From Pyricularia pennisetigena (taxonomy: Eukaryota > Ascomycota > Sordariomycetes > Magnaporthales > Pyriculariaceae): 64,000 nt of DNA. Below, piece after piece: positions 59,821 to 64,000 of the stretch; within the stretch, counting starts at the first letter, position 1; the number at the start of each line of letters is the position of its first letter. Under the pieces are notes generated by a model. That model saw only the letters and a list, made by a program, of their open reading frames with translations. It was not told where the DNA came from and ran no database searches. The stretch lies in contig NC_043741.1 in NCBI RefSeq assembly GCF_004337985.1, forward strand, positions 3,410,953 through 3,474,952. The letters run 5' to 3'. The translations under genes and the position numbers were made by a program.

Positions 59821-62452
59821 ATGACCTCGATTGCCTCAGAGTCCGTCGCCTCAATCATGGTGACCTGCAAGCAAACGAGGTTCCGCATAGAGACCAACCC
59901 TGAGTATCGAGAGGTAAACACAGTTATACCAAATCCAAGTTCTTCAGAAAGCCCCTTCCCTGTCAGCCTAGTTTTTAAAAAGCTGACAAAAGAAAAAAGC
60001 TGGACATTGAAGGCCTCAACATTACCCTCGCCTCCGCCCCGCCGCCCGAACCGGGCGGTCCCAGTGCCGGCGCCAAGGGGAAAGGAAGATCCAAGGCCAA
60101 GTCGCAGGGCCTGGAGATCTTGACCGATGCCAAGCTGCGCCTCAAGGCTGGTCAGCGTTACGTCCTCGTCGGGCGGAACGGGGCAGGCAAGTCGACGCTG
60201 TTAAAGGCAATCGCCGAGAGTATGTCATTCTTGTTGTCATTCTGGCTAGTAATGACAAGAGCACACCTGACTAAATCGAATCAAAACAAAAACTAGAGTT
60301 GATACCAGGCATACCAGAAGCCACTCGCATCTCGATCCTGCAGCAGACCGATGCCACCCATGAGACTGCGCTCGGCGTCCAGAGCCCATCGTCCAACGGA
60401 AAGATACTGTCCACCTTGGATGAGATTGTGGAAAGGGCTACTTCACGTAGTGAGCTCGAGCAAGAAATAGGCGGTAGGTCATCACTGTTCGGCGAAAAAG
60501 CTCCTTGTGCTTAAAGGGTCTAACAAAAGTTATGAAATGGTGTCAATGCAGCTTTAACCACCGGCATCAACGATACCACCAGTGCGACTGGTGCCTTGCG
60601 GGCCCTCCGAAAAATAAAGCACGACAGGCAACAGAAGCGGCTTTTTGTGCTAGACAAAGACGCGCGGTTGCGAAGCGGTGCTCGTGGTCTACAGGCGCGC
60701 AAGGCTTTGACTGAATTCGAAAAGGAGGTGGCAGCCTCCGTCTTGGCGTGAGTCCAACAACCCACAGCTTGAAATATCAGGCAAACCAGAAGAGCCAAAA
60801 AGAAAGCACCCGTTTGGATTTGAATCTGATTTAAAGCCTCGTTCTCATCACCAAAAAGAACCACTCAAGCAGATGAAGCAATACCACCAGAGGCTATACG
60901 GGATGAAACACAAGAAGCGATCGACATGCTCGTAGATTTACAAACCAAAGTCGAGCCGTCGCGACTCGCCGAGGTTGAATCTCGCGCAAAGAGGATCCTC
61001 ACAGGCCTGGGCTTCACGGCAGAGTCGATGGCCAGACCAATATCGAGCCTCTCTGGCGGCTGGCGCATGCGAGCGTCTCTGGCGGCTTGCCTTCTGCAGG
61101 AGACCGACATCCTGATCCTGGACGAGCCGACCAACTTTCTCGACCTCCTCGGCATCATATGGCTGCAAAAATATCTAACCTCGCTAGGCGAGGACTCGGA
61201 CGGCACCGCAGCATCGCCGCCGACGACGCGGGCCCCGACTTTGATCCTTGTCTCGCACGACCGCGACTTCATCTCGCTGTGCACCGATCTGCTAATCCTC
61301 AAGGACAAGGACCTGGTCTACTATCACGGCGATCTGGCGTCGTACGAGTCGTCCACGGCCGTGCGCAGACAGCACCTGAAGCGGATGAAGGAGGCTAAGG
61401 ACCGGCAAAAGGCGCACATGCAGGAGACGATCGCGCGCAACATGCGCGAGGGCAAGAAGAACAACGACGACACCCGCGTCAAGCAGGCCAAGATGCGCCA
61501 GAAGAAGCTCGATGACCGCTGGGGCCTCGAGGTCAACGCCAAGGGCGGCCGCTTCAAGCTCAACCGAGACCTGGTCGGCTACCACTTCACGATGCGCGAC
61601 GAGATCGAGGTCCCGCCCGAGGAGCGCGGCGTCGTCATAAACGTGCCCGACCCCGCCGAGTTGCGCTTTCCGGGATCGCTGCTCAGCCTGGAGAACGTCT
61701 CGTTCCGGTACCAGGGCGCCGCCAAAGCCTCACCCCCGGCCCTTCAAGACGTCACGCTATCCGTCGGCATGGGCGACCGGATCGGCATCATCGGGCTCAA
61801 CGGCGCGGGCAAGTCCACCCTGATCCGATTGCTCGTCGAAGCCGACAAGCCCACCTCGGGGACCGTGACCCACCACCCTCGGCTGAAGCTGGGCTACTAC
61901 TCGCAGCACGCGGTCGAGGCGCTGCAGGACCTCGGGCGGGCCGAGCCGACGCTGACGGCCCTGGCGCTTTTGATGCGCGAGACGGTCGAAGCTGGCCTTT
62001 CCGAGGGCGAGAACCGCGCGTTTCTGGGCGCCCTGGGCCTGCCCGGCCGGCTGGCGTCAGACGTGCCGCTGCACAAGCTCAGCGGTGGGCAGGCGGTGCG
62101 GTGCGAGCTGGCGCGTCTGCTGTGGCGCCGCCCACACTGCCTCGTGCTCGACGAGCCGACCACGCACCTCGAGTACGAGACCGTGACGGCGCTGCGGGAT
62201 GCGCTGCGGGACTGGTCCGGAGCCGTGGTTCTGGTTAGCCACGACCGGTGGTTCGTGAGAGGCGTTGTGGAGGGCATCATGGACCACGACGAGGTCGGGG
62301 GTAGTGGTGGTGACGAGGACGAGGACCATGAGGCCGATTCTCTGCGCCGGAGGATCGTTTATCGGGTCAGGGCGGGCAAGATGAGTGTTTTGGGAGGTGG
62401 CGTGCAAGAATTCGAGAACATTATGGAGAAGAAGGTCAACAAGATGCTGTGA
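59821..62452 (+). CDS. ABCF-type soluble twin-cassette ATPase
   Basis: Five exons: 59821-59913, 60000-60219, 60297-60473, 60552-60747 and 60859-62452, giving 759 residues. Introns are 86, 77, 78 and 111 nt; the first and last end in AAG. The N-terminus (TRFRIETNPEYRE joined to LDIEGLNITLASA) matches Gcn20/Arb1-like ABCF proteins. Cassette 1 has GRNGAGKST, LSGGWRMRASLA, ILILDEPTNFLD and LVSHDRDF. A charged arm follows (HLKRMKEAKDRQKAHMQ to DDRWGLEV), the inter-cassette linker of ABCF proteins. Cassette 2 has GLNGAGKST, LSGGQAVRCELARLLW, LVLDEPTTHLE and LVSHDRWF. No membrane segments are present. The family acts on ribosomes in translation control or ribosome assembly. Exon 2 carries a Pro/Gly/Lys-rich insertion between the first beta strands. 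It is not clearly Arb1, Gcn20 or New1; a divergent filamentous-fungal ABCF is the best call. Confidence 0.88.
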
Positions 62453-62637
62453 GCTTGTTTGACGTAGGTTGTGCTCTATTAAATCAAGCTAGCAGGAGTC
62501 AAGTTGTCTTTTTCTCTTCAATCCTGACCAGGAGCATACATCAGCCGTATTCGTTTCTCGACGTTTATTTAACATAGAGTTGATGTTTGACATGTAGCCA
62601 CTCCTCGGGGATCAATTTGGTCTAGAACTTGCGAATA

Positions 62638-64000
62638 TCACAAGACACTCTTATCAACCAGCACCCTAAAGCGCGACTTGCCCGTCTTACGGACGTGCAT
62701 CCAACCATCCTGCGGTATTTCAACGATGGTGCCGTCGATGCACACCTTACGCCAGCGTGGGTCCTCTTCCTGTATAGTGATTTTGAACTCTTCCACCTTG
62801 TTGTATCCAACCACCTTGTCGTCGCTGGCTTGTTTTTCTTCGCCCGTATTATCGGATGGAGGCCAGGCGCAGTTGACGTGGCTTCCGCCATTGTACGCAG
62901 CCTGCATTAGCTCCAAGGTCTTTTCCGGACCGACGGCACCGAAGCTGACCAGTCGCAGCTGACCATCAAGCGGCCTGGATTCGGGGCTGATGGTAAAGGT
63001 CTTTTCGAGGTTCGAGACCAGAGTTGAGAGGACGTACATGAACCTCTCTCTTGACTCACTACTGCTGTTGCCTGTGTGATACTTGGGGAGGGTTGGGTGG
63101 ATGCGCCTCCACTCACTGTCGTCAGTCTCAGACCGGACCTCAACCACCACCCGGTATGCATGAGCAGTCTTGAGAAGCTCTGCAGCCGCCATTCCAAATC
63201 GCTTCGACCCATGTTGTCGATATGCAGCCGTGTCGCTTTCCCAAACCAGTTGCGCATGGAAGCCGTGGCTGGCCACGATGGCACCCAGCAGATGATCCAC
63301 AGGCATTGGTGCCGCTTCGGTCTGGTTCTGGCCGGTGCTGCTTTGCTCCTGACTCTGGTCCTTTTCTTCCCCGTCCTCTGGCGCTGGCGGAACCAAGAAT
63401 GAGCCGGCAGAGAAGGACGCGCGAAAAGTCGGTAGTGGCGCCGCCTCACCCCTGAAGAGGGTCCGCAGGCCAACAAGGAGATGCGAAGGCCCTGGCTTCC
63501 CCGGCGTATTCTTGTAGAGTGGCTTATGCAGCGAATGAAATAGCGCATTGCCCGTACCCAGCGGTAGCAGGGCAATGGCCGGTGGTGTGACGGACAAAGA
63601 CTCAGTTGCATCATCCGGCTCGCCAGCGCCGTTGAGAAGGTCCACCAGGCCGCCGTCGCCGCTTAAAAGAACAAGCAGCTGGCGGGACGAGGGCTTGCCC
63701 TGGGGCGCCGCCGCTAACGCCCGAGCACTCCATCTCTCCCGGGCAAGCTCGCGGATGCTGTGGCGAGACCTGGTGACGAACAGCTGATACGATGGACCTG
63801 TGGGGTTACTGCTGGCTTGTTCGTTCGGGGTGGTAAGATGATGGTCATGCGCACGCAAACCAAACACGGTGAGCAGCTTTGACAAGACCGACTCGTAAAA
63901 GGCCTTTGCCAACCCGATGCCAGACTTGGTTGAAATTATAACCTGCAAGTCCTCCGCACCTGCCAGGTGAGCTGGCGGCTCGTCGAGGAGGAAAGTGTCC
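62638..64000 (-). CDS. Diacylglycerol/sphingoid-base kinase catalytic protein, 5' truncated by window edge
   Basis: The minus-strand frame is open from the right window edge to a TGA at 62640-62638, about 454 residues visible. The 5' end and start codon lie beyond position 64000. Motifs of the DAGK catalytic family are seen: VIISTKSGIGLAKAFYE near the visible start, LLVLLSGDGGLVDLLNG (the nucleotide-binding GDGG loop) and LPLGTGNALFHSLHKP. A second, beta-rich half follows, with LLGAIVASHGFHAQLVWES and AYNGGSHVNCAWPPS. The C-terminus has a short strand (RWRKVCIDGTIVEIPQDGWMHV). The family phosphorylates lipid hydroxyls (sphingoid long-chain bases or diacylglycerol) at membranes. The substrate cannot be told here. 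It is convergent with the ABCF gene, 185 bases away. Confidence 0.85.
   Translation of the reverse strand, partial: DTFLLDEPPAHLAGAEDLQVIISTKSGIGLAKAFYESVLSKLLTVFGLRAHDHHLTTPNEQASSNPTGPSYQLFVTRSRHSIRELARERWSARALAAAPQGKPSSRQLLVLLSGDGGLVDLLNGAGEPDDATESLSVTPPAIALLPLGTGNALFHSLHKPLYKNTPGKPGPSHLLVGLRTLFRGEAAPLPTFRASFSAGSFLVPPAPEDGEEKDQSQEQSSTGQNQTEAAPMPVDHLLGAIVASHGFHAQLVWESDTAAYRQHGSKRFGMAAAELLKTAHAYRVVVEVRSETDDSEWRRIHPTLPKYHTGNSSSESRERFMYVLSTLVSNLEKTFTISPESRPLDGQLRLVSFGAVGPEKTLELMQAAYNGGSHVNCAWPPSDNTGEEKQASDDKVVGYNKVEEFKITIQEEDPRWRKVCIDGTIVEIPQDGWMHVRKTGKSRFRVLVDKSVL

Noticed and set aside
1..64000. CRISPR arrays, bacterial operons, rRNA genes
   Set aside because: No regularly spaced repeats, no ribosome-binding-site-led gene strings and no rRNA-like sequence were seen; the window is eukaryotic.

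Overview
The window is nuclear DNA of a filamentous ascomycete. About thirty short spliceosomal introns can be placed by reading-frame continuity, most with GTRNGT donors and CTRAY-like branch sites. Proteins are of recognisable Pezizomycotina families and neighbouring genes lie on both strands with no operon logic. The protein families and the GC-rich coding style suggest Sordariomycetes, possibly Magnaporthales; that placement is inference from family resemblance, not from a search. There is one 47-base run of N at 33233-33279, so this is a scaffold with an internal gap.

Left part (0-31 kb) is gene-dense housekeeping: a small Cys/His protein (-), COP9 signalosome subunit 6 (+), mitochondrial elongation factor G2 (-), retromer sorting nexin Vps17 (+), a SLIP-GC-like large GTPase (+), a GRAM/VASt sterol transporter of the Lam/Ysp2 type (-), an MIT-domain coiled-coil protein (+), a cyclin (-), a secreted bacterial-type cyclohexadienyl dehydratase-like binding protein (+), and a PHO84-type phosphate transporter with a very long tail (+). 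Several pairs are convergent with short 3' spacers (CSN6/MEF2, MIT/cyclin), others diverge from a shared intergenic region (MEF2/VPS17, LAM/MIT, cyclin/dehydratase).

Middle part (31-56 kb) is gene-poor and repeat-flavoured. A tRNA-like fold-back element sits near 31.5 kb and the N gap near 33.2 kb. The genes here are a seven-exon GH3 beta-glucosidase, a small PPxY-tailed protein on the minus strand, a BTB plus bromodomain fusion whose acetyl-lysine Asn is replaced by Trp, a Cys-rich GPI-anchored surface protein, and a GT69 mannosyltransferase-like gene interrupted by an in-frame TAG. Between 50.4 and 56.6 kb I see no gene, only AT-rich sequence and long T tracts, one of 54 bases.

Right end (56.6-64 kb) is again dense: a hexose transporter of the major facilitator superfamily (+), a soluble twin-cassette ABCF ATPase (+), and a diacylglycerol/sphingoid-base kinase (-) that runs off the window edge.

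Functional links are loose rather than a pathway: membrane traffic and lipids (Vps17, Lam, MIT protein, lipid kinase), nutrient capture (beta-glucosidase, hexose and phosphate transporters), and cell surface (GPI protein, GT69). The items most worth following up are the BTB-bromodomain fusion with the altered pocket, the bacterial-type dehydratase with a signal peptide, the fold-back tRNA-like element, the interrupted GT69 gene, and an apparent excess of AAG 3' splice sites.
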